Positions 27,554 through 36,207 of a stretch of DNA of 38,438 nucleotides are shown piece by piece. The stretch is taken from positions 1 through 38,438 of the forward strand of contig JAMORD010000082.1 in assembly GCA_027063755.1 (NCBI GenBank), in the 5' to 3' direction. Below the pieces are notes generated by a model. It did not search any database. It was given only the letters and a program-made list of their open reading frames with translations, and was not told the origin of the DNA. The stretch is from a bacterium (GTDB lineage: Bacteria; Coprothermobacterota; Coprothermobacteria; Coprothermobacterales; JAADFF01). The position numbers and the translations under genes were made by a program. Positions within the stretch are counted from its first letter, which is position 1, and every line of letters begins with the position of its first letter.

Positions 27554-28351
27554 ATGGCTACACAGACGGTATCCAGTAGTGTGTCTGCCACTGTGACAGG
27601 AAAAGCAAGTGGGACTACAACTGTAGGTAGTACATTACAAACAGCAACGACTGCAACACAGCCCTTAAAAGGACTTACCGGGGCTGTTGCCATGTTTTTT
27701 ATGTGGATTTTGGATTTTCTGTATAGATTTGTTCCTTATTATCCTGTAGATATTATGCTCTTGACTTTACTTGTTAAGTTGATAATGTTTCCATTTACAT
27801 ATCAGCAGGTACGCGCTAGTGTTATGATGACTAAAATCCAACCTTTGGTTAAAAAGATACAAGAGAAATATAAAGATGATAAGAATAAGCAGGGTGAAGA
27901 ACTTATGAAACTCTACCAAGAGTACAAGGTTAATCCCCTTATGGGGTGTCTTGTTCTCATTTTTCAACTTCCTATATTTTGGGGACTTTACAAGGCTTTG
28001 CTTAACTATCACCTTTACAATCCGAACTTTAATGGTGTTTCCTTCTTGTGGGTGCCAGATATATCTAAACCCGATCCAACATGGGCAACTCCCATCATAG
28101 TTGCCGTTGCAACATACTTTCAGTTTAAACTCAGTCAGACACCAACATCTGATCCACAAACTCAAGCTCAAACGAAGATGATGATGATTCTTATGCCTTT
28201 GATGTTTGCGTGGTTTGCCATGAAGATGCCTGTTGGTGTGGCTATTTACTGGGTAACATTTGCCATTTTAGGTGTTCTTGAGAACCGTTTAGTGAGATAT
28301 ATAGTGGAAAAGGAGATCAATAAAAAAGGGATGGAAAAAAAGGATACATAG
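27554..28351 (+). CDS. yidC: Membrane protein insertase YidC/Oxa1 family
   Basis: 'MLLTLLVKLIMFPFTYQQVRASVMMTKIQPLVKKIQEKYKDDKNKQGEELMKLYQEYKVNPLMGCLVLIFQLPIFWGLYKAL'. Confidence 0.95.
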   Translation: MATQTVSSSVSATVTGKASGTTTVGSTLQTATTATQPLKGLTGAVAMFFMWILDFLYRFVPYYPVDIMLLTLLVKLIMFPFTYQQVRASVMMTKIQPLVKKIQEKYKDDKNKQGEELMKLYQEYKVNPLMGCLVLIFQLPIFWGLYKALLNYHLYNPNFNGVSFLWVPDISKPDPTWATPIIVAVATYFQFKLSQTPTSDPQTQAQTKMMMILMPLMFAWFAMKMPVGVAIYWVTFAILGVLENRLVRYIVEKEINKKGMEKKDT

Positions 28352-28371
28352 CATAGGTGGGGGTGAATATA

Positions 28372-28974
28372 GTGAGTGATATGGTTTTTACCGGTGCCTC
28401 TTTAGAAGAGGCAATAGAATCTGCTAAAAGTGTGCTTGGAGATAATTTTGAATATGAGGTTGTAGAGGAGCGAAAAGGCCTTTTAGGAAAAGTTGTAAAA
28501 ATAAAGGCTTGGAGACCTGTCCCTTCTGTTGTTGTAAAAAAGCTTCTTGAAGATATTATGAAAGCAGCTGGGAAAGATGCCACGATATATGTAGATGAGT
28601 ATGATGAGGGAGAGATACATGTTCGTATAGATGGAGAAGACCTTGCCGGTTTTATTGGTAAGCATGGCAAGTTTCTTGATACATTTGAACATTTCATAGA
28701 TCAGGTTATTAGACTTCGCTTTGATAAGCCTATTAGACTTGATATAGATATCATGGGCTATAAGGCCCGGAGAGCCGAGAAGTTACTCTCTATGATTGAG
28801 AAAAAAATACAGTATATGGAATCTCGTAGGCTGAAGAGTATAAAACTGAGCCCTATGCCTCGTTGGGAGAGAAAAATTGTTCATAAGCTTGTGCAGGAAC
28901 ATTTCCCAGCTTATACTACTCGTTCATTTGGAGAAGAGCCTAATAGGAGGATAGAGATAAAGAAGGTTGGTTGA
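28372..28974 (+). CDS. khpB: KhpB/Jag family RNA-binding protein (Jag-N, KH, R3H)
   Basis: 'DMVFTGASLEEAIESAKSVLG', 'GFIGKHGKFLDTFEHFIDQVI', C-terminal R3H-like 'MPRWERKIVHKLVQEHFPAYTTRSFGEEPNRRIEI'. Confidence 0.92.
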   Translation: MSDMVFTGASLEEAIESAKSVLGDNFEYEVVEERKGLLGKVVKIKAWRPVPSVVVKKLLEDIMKAAGKDATIYVDEYDEGEIHVRIDGEDLAGFIGKHGKFLDTFEHFIDQVIRLRFDKPIRLDIDIMGYKARRAEKLLSMIEKKIQYMESRRLKSIKLSPMPRWERKIVHKLVQEHFPAYTTRSFGEEPNRRIEIKKVG

Positions 28975-28975
28975 T

Positions 28976-30337
28976 ATGTCGGATGTTATCGTTGCCATTT
29001 CCACCCCTCCCGGGGTAGGAGCTATACATGTTGTTCGCCTCTCTGGGAGGGGTTCTTTTTTATTGGCAGAGAAAGTTATTAAGAAAAAGTTGCCACCTCA
29101 CGGTACAATGAAACTTGCAAAGATTTATGACAGCGAGGGTGATGTTATAGATCATGCCCTTGTTGTGGCCTTTTATGCTCCCCGTTCATATACTGGTGAA
29201 GATATGGTAGAGTTTCATGTACATGGTAATCCCGTTATTGCCTCTGCTTTAATATCTTATCTCATATCTTTAGGAGCCCGCCTTGCCGAGCCGGGAGAGT
29301 TTACCAAGAGGGCATTGCTTTCAGGTAAGATGACACTTTCACAGGTTGAGGCCCTCCATGAGGTGATATATGGAAAGAATATAGAGTCGGTAAAAGCCGC
29401 TACACGCAGTGCATCAGGAGAATATGAAAAAGATATCAAGGCCATTTATGATGACATATTATCTTTGGCATCAGCTATGAGGGCTGATGTGGATTATCCG
29501 GAAGATGTAGAACTGGAAGAATATGGATTTGACGATAGGAAAGGTGATTTTCTCATCCGTATTGACAGTATATTAGAGAGGTTGAATATACTGTATAAGC
29601 GCATTGAGGTAGGCCAGAAACTGGCAAGGGGATACAAGATTGTTCTTATCGGTGCGCCCAATGTAGGGAAATCTTCACTTCTTAATGCTCTTCTTGGTTA
29701 TGAACGAGCTATTGTTTCTGATATTCCCGGAACAACGAGAGATTTTGTAGAAGCCATGCATATGATAGGTCATGTTCCTGTGTCACTTGTTGATGTGGCT
29801 GGTATTAGGCATACAACCGACAAGGTGGAAAAGATAGGTGTTGATAGAGCCCGCCAGATGGCCAGTGAGGCCGATCTTCTGATATGGGTTGTAGATGGCA
29901 GTAAAGCCGCGACGGAAGATGACTTAAGGATATGGGAGGAATTTGGAGAAAAGATAGGCCTTATAGTTGTTAACAAGATAGATGTGGTCAATAAGGTAGA
30001 GAGTGTAATTTCGCAATTTAAGTCGTTTGGTTTACCCGTTATTGGAGTATCCACTAAAACGGGACAGGGCATAGATGTGCTTGTGGAAAAAATAGGTGAT
30101 CTCCTGTCTCAATCTGAATATACACCACTGTATATGTCAGGTAGGGTTATGTCTCATGTCAGTGAAGCATTAAAATATATAAAGGAAGCCCAAGAGCTTG
30201 TTGAAACAGACATGCCCGAAATAGCATCTATAGATATTGAGAGGGCGGCAAATCATGTTGGTGCTATTTTGGGGCGTGCCGATGTGTCTGAAGATGTGCT
30301 TGATAAATTATTTTCTACATTCTGTGTGGGAAAGTAG
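28976..30337 (+). CDS. mnmE: tRNA uridine-5-carboxymethylaminomethyl synthesis GTPase MnmE
   Basis: 'PPGVGAIHVVRLSG', 'GAPNVGKSSLLNALLGYERAIVSDIPGTTRDFVE', 'DVAGIRHT', C-terminal 'LFSTFCVGK'. Confidence 0.97.
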   Translation: MSDVIVAISTPPGVGAIHVVRLSGRGSFLLAEKVIKKKLPPHGTMKLAKIYDSEGDVIDHALVVAFYAPRSYTGEDMVEFHVHGNPVIASALISYLISLGARLAEPGEFTKRALLSGKMTLSQVEALHEVIYGKNIESVKAATRSASGEYEKDIKAIYDDILSLASAMRADVDYPEDVELEEYGFDDRKGDFLIRIDSILERLNILYKRIEVGQKLARGYKIVLIGAPNVGKSSLLNALLGYERAIVSDIPGTTRDFVEAMHMIGHVPVSLVDVAGIRHTTDKVEKIGVDRARQMASEADLLIWVVDGSKAATEDDLRIWEEFGEKIGLIVVNKIDVVNKVESVISQFKSFGLPVIGVSTKTGQGIDVLVEKIGDLLSQSEYTPLYMSGRVMSHVSEALKYIKEAQELVETDMPEIASIDIERAANHVGAILGRADVSEDVLDKLFSTFCVGK

Positions 30338-31186
30338 GTGATGAGTATGGATTTACGTATTGTGGTAGATGGTGATGCGGATATACCTGAAGAGTTAGAA
30401 GATAAGGTGGTTTATGTTCCTCAATATGTCATATACGATGGGATAAGCTATAGGGCGACAAGAGAAATGATACTTCGTGATATGGAGTCTTTTCTTGATC
30501 CCGATAAATTGTCTACGAGTATGCCATCTGCTCAAGATTTTTTGGATGCGTTGAATAAGTTAAAGTATCCTGCCCTTGCGATACATGTCAGTAGTGGTAT
30601 TAGTAGCACATATCGCTCAATAAAGGCTGCTGCCGAGGTGGCTTCTGTGCTTGATAAATTGTATATGTTTGATACTAAAACGGCAGCGTCTGGCATAGGA
30701 GTATATGTGTATTTTGCTTACAGCATGCTAAGAAAAGGGCATAATGTGGAAGAAGTTTATGACATGCTTGTTGCTCTTCGGGATAATGAAAAAGAGAAAA
30801 CATATGCTGTTGTGGGAGATATAAGATTTGCCCTTCATGGAAGAAGAGTTAATGGACTTGTTGTTGCTGCGGCTAAGGCTATGCGGTTTGTGGTTGTTGT
30901 TTCCCCTGATGATGAAGGATATCTACAGGTTATTTACAAGACAATGGGTAGAAAAAAAGCATTACGATATCTTGTAGAAAAAACGATAAATAGACTTAAG
31001 AATGCTAAAAAACCTATTGTTGGTATATCTCATGCATGGGCCGAAAGAGATGCTGATATGATAGCTAAGACACTGAAACAAGAACGTCCTGATGCGTATA
31101 TGTTTGTGACCTACATGAATCCCACACTTGTTGCCCACGGTGGGAAGGGAACATTGGCGGTTTCTGTACTTGATGCCGATGTATAG
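30338..31186 (+). CDS. DegV/FakB family fatty acid-binding protein (copy 1)
   Basis: 'LRIVVDGDADIPEEL', 'STSMPSAQDFLDAL', 'HVSSGISSTYRSIKAAAEVA', 'FDTKTAASGIGVYVYFAYSML'. Confidence 0.88.
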   Translation: MMSMDLRIVVDGDADIPEELEDKVVYVPQYVIYDGISYRATREMILRDMESFLDPDKLSTSMPSAQDFLDALNKLKYPALAIHVSSGISSTYRSIKAAAEVASVLDKLYMFDTKTAASGIGVYVYFAYSMLRKGHNVEEVYDMLVALRDNEKEKTYAVVGDIRFALHGRRVNGLVVAAAKAMRFVVVVSPDDEGYLQVIYKTMGRKKALRYLVEKTINRLKNAKKPIVGISHAWAERDADMIAKTLKQERPDAYMFVTYMNPTLVAHGGKGTLAVSVLDADV

Positions 31187-31219
31187 TTAGTTGTAATTAA
31201 ATATTAGGGGGGATGCGGA

Positions 31220-32062
31220 GTGTTGTCTATTGTTGTTGATGGTACGGCGGATGTACCGCCACAGCTCAAAGATACTATTACTACTGTTCCGCTTTATGTT
31301 GTTTTTCGGGGAAAGAGTTATAAGGCAACAGAGGAAATGCTTTCTGGTGAGATAGAGCATATGCTTGCGCCTGGAGAGATTTCTACCAGTATGCCCACAA
31401 CAAATGATTTTATGGAGGTTTTTCAGGCTTTACCTAAGCCTATACTTGTTGTGCATGTCAGTAAGAATATTAGTGGAACATATCGTGCTATACATGCTGC
31501 TATTGAGGAATTGGGCTATCAAGATGAGGTTATACCATTTGATACATTGACTGCGGGCACAGGTATCGGACTGTATGCTTGGCTTGCTTACGAACTAGAT
31601 AGGCAGGGGAAGTCCGTGGATGAAATTGTTTCTATATTAGCGGAAATGAGAGATAACCGGAAGGAGCATACATATTCTGTTGTGGGAGATGTGCAATTTA
31701 CGCTTAATGGTGGTAGAGTTTCAGGTTTTGCCGGTTTGGCCGCTAGAGCTATGCGTATTGTGATTACCATATCACCCGATGAAACTGGGACTCTGAAAGT
31801 TATAGGGAAATCTTTTGGTAGAAAAAAGGCATTGAGACTTCTTCGTAAGCACATGGCGGAAGCAATAGAGAATGCCAAGAGGCCTATCGTTGGTATATCC
31901 CATGCATGGTGTGAAGAAGATGCTTATCTGCTTAAAGATTATCTTCATGCCCTCCGACCAGATGCAAAATTTTTCCTTACCACTATTAATGCAACTCTTA
32001 TTGCCCACGGTGGTAAGGGAACAATTGCCGCCTCTGTTTTAGATACAGCTCCGTACATGTGA
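31220..32062 (+). CDS. DegV/FakB family fatty acid-binding protein (copy 2)
   Basis: Paralogue of the preceding gene: 'LSIVVDGTADVPPQL', 'ISTSMPTTNDFMEVF', 'HVSKNISGTYRAIHAAIEEL', 'FDTLTAGTGIGLYAWLAYEL'. Confidence 0.88.
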   Translation: MLSIVVDGTADVPPQLKDTITTVPLYVVFRGKSYKATEEMLSGEIEHMLAPGEISTSMPTTNDFMEVFQALPKPILVVHVSKNISGTYRAIHAAIEELGYQDEVIPFDTLTAGTGIGLYAWLAYELDRQGKSVDEIVSILAEMRDNRKEHTYSVVGDVQFTLNGGRVSGFAGLAARAMRIVITISPDETGTLKVIGKSFGRKKALRLLRKHMAEAIENAKRPIVGISHAWCEEDAYLLKDYLHALRPDAKFFLTTINATLIAHGGKGTIAASVLDTAPYM

Positions 32063-32107
32063 TACTTTTTGCTTTCTTTCTCGTATACATGTGTGGAGGT
32101 GGTAAAT

Positions 32108-32869
32108 ATGAAAGATAAAAAGTTGCTTGTTCTTACTGTTTTGTTCGGTATTATTATGTTTGCTGTGGGAGGGTATTGGGCTCTGTCTTCCCAAAAGGTC
32201 AGTGCTGATGTATCGTGTACTTCTACAACAGCCAAAGTTTCTGTTATTGGTGTAGCCAAGCAAGAAGTAACCCCTGACAGGGCTGTCATTACTGTCAATG
32301 TTGTAGGAGAAGATAAAGATGCCAATAAGGCAATGGAGGTTATGAAGGAAAACGCACAGTATGTTTTAGATATTGCCAAAACATACACAGATGAGAAGTA
32401 TATTACCACTACAGGGCTGAGCCTTAGACAGTCGGGACACTGGGAAAAAGATAAATATATTTACGATAAGTTTGTGGCATCTGAGGTTATCAAGATAGAT
32501 GTGGAAGTAGACAGAGTTGGGGAGCTTACTGGTAAGATTACCGCAGATAGAGCAGAAAATGTTAGACTATCTGGCATTTCCTTTTACTACACCAAGGCCG
32601 ATGAGGTTAGAAAAAATCTTCTTGAAAAAGCCATTCTTGATGCTAAGGATAATGCGGTTCGTTTGGTAAAGCCGCTGGGTGCAGAGCATATATCCCTGAT
32701 ATCTGTTTCATATGGTAGTTATGCACCTATTCTTATGGACAATGATATGAGATATGGTGCTGCCAAGGGAGAAAACGAGGTTCCCATTTCTGCTGGTTCT
32801 CAGACAATATCGGTTCAGGTCAGTGCCGTATTTGAGGCGGGTCCTGTATGTGCGTCTATAGATAAGTAG
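32108..32869 (+). CDS. SIMPL domain (DUF541) membrane-anchored/secreted protein
   Basis: Signal/anchor 'KKLLVLTVLFGIIMFAVGGYWAL'; 'VSVIGVAKQEVTPDRAVITVNVVGEDKDANKAMEVMKENAQYVLDIAKTY...ITTTGLSL'. Confidence 0.88.
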   Translation: MKDKKLLVLTVLFGIIMFAVGGYWALSSQKVSADVSCTSTTAKVSVIGVAKQEVTPDRAVITVNVVGEDKDANKAMEVMKENAQYVLDIAKTYTDEKYITTTGLSLRQSGHWEKDKYIYDKFVASEVIKIDVEVDRVGELTGKITADRAENVRLSGISFYYTKADEVRKNLLEKAILDAKDNAVRLVKPLGAEHISLISVSYGSYAPILMDNDMRYGAAKGENEVPISAGSQTISVQVSAVFEAGPVCASIDK

Positions 32870-32886
32870 AATAATAAGATATAGCT

Positions 32887-32920
32887 AAAAAAGGGGCACA
32901 TAGGTGCCCCTTTTTGTTTT
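32887..32920 (+). terminator. Intrinsic terminator after the SIMPL gene
   Basis: AAAAAGGGGCACATAGGTGCCCCTTTTTGTTTT. Confidence 0.9.
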
Positions 32921-32960
32921 ATTGGGTGCTATTCTATATTTAGGTAAGGAGGTTGATATA

Positions 32961-33368
32961 GTGGAGTTTAAACATGGTATTTATCAGAGACTTGCTGCTG
33001 GAGAGTGGTTGGTTTATCACTTTGCCCGTGATCTTGAGTCTGTTCATGGTGAAGGTATATGGAGTGAGGTGAAGTTTTTTTCAGAAAAACATGCTAAGCG
33101 TCTTACTGATATTGTTGTATCCATGAGGATAAAGCCTCTTCCCCCCAGTATGTGGCATTTATATAGCCCCTCTCCTCCCAAAAAGTGGTATGATGCTTTA
33201 GTAGATAGGGATATTGCATTTAGAGAGGTATATGAGGTGGTTATAGGTTTTTCTGATTTTTATTCAAGAATGCTAAACAGGTATCAGTTTGATGAAGAGT
33301 TTCTTGTTAGGCATAAAGAGGATTGGGATAAAGTAAAGAAAAGAATGAGGAATCTCATGGGGAGGTGA
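32961..33368 (+). CDS. Small helical protein, possible ferritin-like fold (GTG start)
   Basis: SD AAGGAGG then GTG at 32961; helical 'LAAGEWLVYHFARDLESVHGEGIWSEVKFFSEKHAKRLTDIV' with an ExxH-type motif. The track start at 32904 lies in the terminator. Confidence 0.6.
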   Translation: MEFKHGIYQRLAAGEWLVYHFARDLESVHGEGIWSEVKFFSEKHAKRLTDIVVSMRIKPLPPSMWHLYSPSPPKKWYDALVDRDIAFREVYEVVIGFSDFYSRMLNRYQFDEEFLVRHKEDWDKVKKRMRNLMGR

Positions 33369-34315
33369 ATAGTGTGGTTATTTGTGTAACACTGAATCCG
33401 GCTATTGATGCCTATCTTGAGGTGAAAAAATTTATACCAGGTTCTTTTCATAGAACCGAAAACGAAAGGTACAGTCCTGGTGGAAAAGGGTTTATTGCTG
33501 CTGAAATTTTGATGAAACTGGGCTATAATGATGTTCTTTCTACTGGCTTACTTGCTGGTCGTAATGGTCTTGCGTGGGAAGATGCTGCCACTCAGAAGGG
33601 AGTGCCGGGTTCCTATGTGTATATTCACAATGGCAATACCCGTAGGAATATTCAGATTGTTGATCTTGCTGAGAGTACTGTTACTAGTATTGGAACAAAA
33701 GGACCTGTAGCTTCCCCGCAGGATATAGAGAAATTGAAAAAGAGACTGAGACCACACCTTGGGAGAGCTGAATGGATAGTGTTTGGAGGTTCTTTACCTA
33801 GTGGTTTATCTTCTGATACATACTATGAGCTCATAAAATATTTCAATGGTCTTGGTAAGAAAACGGTTATTAATGCCACCATAGATTATTTACCTCGTGC
33901 TGCCGATGCTATACCTTTTATGCTTGTTGAAGATCCTAAGGAGGGAGAAGAGCATTTTGGAGATATTGAGGTGCACTCCTTGGAAGACGAAATAAAACTT
34001 GCAAAGACTTTGATGGATAGAGGGATTCAAATTGTTAGTTTGTCTTGGCAAATCATACACAATGTTATTGGAGTCTATGGAAATGTATATCATGTTCAGC
34101 TTGTTGATCCTCATATTTTCTCTGTTGTTGGTGCCAATAGTGCTTTAACAGCTGGCCTTATACATGCAGTTATATCGGGTATGGAAGGTCCCGATATTGC
34201 AAAGCATGCTGTGGCTACAGCTTATGCCGTGGCAACTAAACTTGAACCCGATATAGATGGTATTGTGCAGGTGCAGAAAGTGTACCAGTATGTAGAAGTT
34301 GAAAAGGTGCTCTAA
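33365..34315 (+). CDS. PfkB/FruK-LacC family sugar kinase homologue with altered catalytic motif (putative pseudokinase)
   Basis: 'VVICVTLNPAIDAYLEVKKFIPGSFHRTENERYSPGGKGFIAAEILMKLGYNDVLSTGLLAGRNG' and 'WIVFGGSLPSGL' are FruK-like; the position of GAGD reads 'VVGANSALTAGLIHA'. Confidence 0.85.
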   Translation: MNSVVICVTLNPAIDAYLEVKKFIPGSFHRTENERYSPGGKGFIAAEILMKLGYNDVLSTGLLAGRNGLAWEDAATQKGVPGSYVYIHNGNTRRNIQIVDLAESTVTSIGTKGPVASPQDIEKLKKRLRPHLGRAEWIVFGGSLPSGLSSDTYYELIKYFNGLGKKTVINATIDYLPRAADAIPFMLVEDPKEGEEHFGDIEVHSLEDEIKLAKTLMDRGIQIVSLSWQIIHNVIGVYGNVYHVQLVDPHIFSVVGANSALTAGLIHAVISGMEGPDIAKHAVATAYAVATKLEPDIDGIVQVQKVYQYVEVEKVL

Positions 34316-34328
34316 GGGGGTGAATGTT

Positions 34329-34802
34329 GTGCTTGTAAAAGATATATACATTAGAGACCTTACGGCTATTACCGACGATATGACAGTCAGGGAGGCCATA
34401 GAGATACTGTATACACACCGTTTGCCCGGTGTCCCACTTGTTGATGAGGACTTCAAAGTAATAGGTTATGTTAGTGGTTCTTCTATCTCCGATGTTATTA
34501 TTCCTGACTATGTTAAGAGGCTTGTTAGCACCTCTTATTTTCCCGATATAGGCATTTTGGCCAAGGAGTTAGCCAGTATCATGGATAGTCCTGTTAGTGA
34601 GGTAAAAAAATGGACTCCTGTTGTAGAGGAGGAAGATACAGACCTCACAGCACTAAAACTGATGCTTGAGCATCACAGAAATGTGTTGCCCGTTGTTGAC
34701 GAAGAAAATAGACTTCGTGGTGTTATCACAAAGGAGGCTATATTATCTGCAATTGTACATATGATAGATAGTGAAAACGATAAAGGTAAAGCTGACAAGT
34801 AA
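34329..34802 (+). CDS. CBS-domain pair protein
   Basis: 'ITDDMTVREAIEILYTHRLPGVPLVDEDFKVIGYVSGSSISDV' and 'TPVVEEEDTDLTALKLMLEHHRNVLPVVDEENRLRGVITKEAILSAI'; GTG start after AAGGGGGTG. Confidence 0.9.
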   Translation: MLVKDIYIRDLTAITDDMTVREAIEILYTHRLPGVPLVDEDFKVIGYVSGSSISDVIIPDYVKRLVSTSYFPDIGILAKELASIMDSPVSEVKKWTPVVEEEDTDLTALKLMLEHHRNVLPVVDEENRLRGVITKEAILSAIVHMIDSENDKGKADK

Positions 34803-34831
34803 GTAGTTGTTAGGGTTGGGGAGGGATTTCT

Positions 34832-36136
34832 ATGCATATTACATTTACTATTGCTGTGATTGCACTTTTTACCTTAGTTTATGTCTTTTTAATGACTGAT
34901 ATGAGGCATAGAACGGCTGTGGCTATGCTTGGTGCAGCAGCTACCGTATTTGTAGCTGAGGTATTTTATAAAAATACTGAGGATTTTTGGTCTTTTATTG
35001 ATTTTGAAACTCTTGCTTTGCTTATGGGCATGATGATAATTGTTGGAGTTTTAGCCCATAGTGGCTTTTTTGAATATCTTGGTGTGAAGACTCTACAATT
35101 GTCTAAAGGTGATCCGAAAAAATTTTTCTTTGGCATGTTTTTTCTTACCGCTTTTACATCTGCTTTCCTTGACAATGTTACAACTGTTCTGTTGATGACC
35201 CCTCTTATTCTGTATGTTACGGCTATTCTTGAGATAGATCCTATGCCGTTTTTGCTGGGAGAGATAATGGCTTCTAATATTGGAGGTACTGCAACTTTGA
35301 TTGGCGATCCTCCGAATATTATGATCGGTACAGGTGCCGGTTTATCCTTTATGCAATTTATTAAGTACGAGACACCAATTAGCATTTTTAATGTTATTAT
35401 GTCAGCAATTTTTATCTATTATATATTTAAAGACAGATTTGCTTTAAAGTATCCTGAGAATATACAAAATAAGATAAAAGAGTTTGACCCCCAAAAAGCT
35501 ATAAAGGATAAATATCTAATGCGTGTTGGTTTGATTATATTGTTTTTCGTTATAGTGCTATTCTTCCTCTCAGATGTCATTGGTGTCTCAGAGGCTGTTA
35601 TTGCATTACTTGGAGGTTCATTGGCATTGTTCCTTATTATGGATCATGAGACAGTGGAAAAAGTCATTATGCAAGTAGAGTGGACAACGCTGTTATTCTT
35701 TATGGCTTTATTTATCATTGTTGGTTATCTTAATTCAACTGGTGCTTTGGATATGGTTGCCCGGTGGATGGTTAAGATTAGTGGCGGTAATAAGATTGTG
35801 CTTGTGATGGTCATACTGTGGGGTTCTGCTATTATCAGTGCCTTTGTAGATAATATACCCTTCACTGCAACTATGATACCTGTTATTAGTGCCCTTATAG
35901 CAAGGAATCCATCTCTGAATACTCATCATGTTCTTTGGTGGGCTTTGTCTATGGGGGCATGTCTTGGTGGCAATGGCACGGTTATTGGTGCCTCTGCTAA
36001 TGTCGTTGTTAGTGGTATAGCCAAGAAAAATGGTATAGATATCAACTTTAGAAATTATGCAAAAATAGGGGCTCCTGTTACCATTTTTATATTGCTTATC
36101 AGTAGCGTATATCTGTATTTCTTGGCCACTCTGTAG
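34832..36136 (+). CDS. ArsB/NhaD-type ion transporter (IT superfamily permease)
   Basis: 'SAFLDNVTTVLLMTPLILYVTAILEIDPMPFLLGEIMASNIGGTATLIGDPPNIMIGTGAGLSF' and mirrored 'SAFVDNIPFTATMIPVISAL...CLGGNGTVIGASANVVVSGIA'. Confidence 0.92.
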   Translation: MHITFTIAVIALFTLVYVFLMTDMRHRTAVAMLGAAATVFVAEVFYKNTEDFWSFIDFETLALLMGMMIIVGVLAHSGFFEYLGVKTLQLSKGDPKKFFFGMFFLTAFTSAFLDNVTTVLLMTPLILYVTAILEIDPMPFLLGEIMASNIGGTATLIGDPPNIMIGTGAGLSFMQFIKYETPISIFNVIMSAIFIYYIFKDRFALKYPENIQNKIKEFDPQKAIKDKYLMRVGLIILFFVIVLFFLSDVIGVSEAVIALLGGSLALFLIMDHETVEKVIMQVEWTTLLFFMALFIIVGYLNSTGALDMVARWMVKISGGNKIVLVMVILWGSAIISAFVDNIPFTATMIPVISALIARNPSLNTHHVLWWALSMGACLGGNGTVIGASANVVVSGIAKKNGIDINFRNYAKIGAPVTIFILLISSVYLYFLATL

Positions 36137-36154
36137 GTTGTAATTTTTTTAGAT

Positions 36155-36190
36155 AATAAAAACAGGGGAGACGCATGTCTCCCCTGTTGT
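36155..36190 (-). terminator. Intrinsic terminator (minus-strand T-run) between convergent genes
   Basis: AACAGGGGAGAC-gcat-GTCTCCCCTGTT perfect 12-bp stem; minus strand continues GTTTTTATTATC. Confidence 0.75.
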
Positions 36191-36207
36191 GGTTACTGTA
36201 GGATTTA

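Noticed and set aside
31945-32409. 154-aa minus-strand ORF over the DegV/SIMPL junction
   Set aside because: Overlaps two strongly supported plus-strand genes; no convincing features.
34966-35385. 139-aa minus-strand ORF inside the permease
   Set aside because: Antisense shadow of a clear transporter gene.
1083-36190. AACAGGGG...CCCCTGTT hairpins at 1083-1113 and 36161-36188 as a dispersed repeat family
   Set aside because: Both sit at gene ends and fit intrinsic terminators; loops and inner stems differ.
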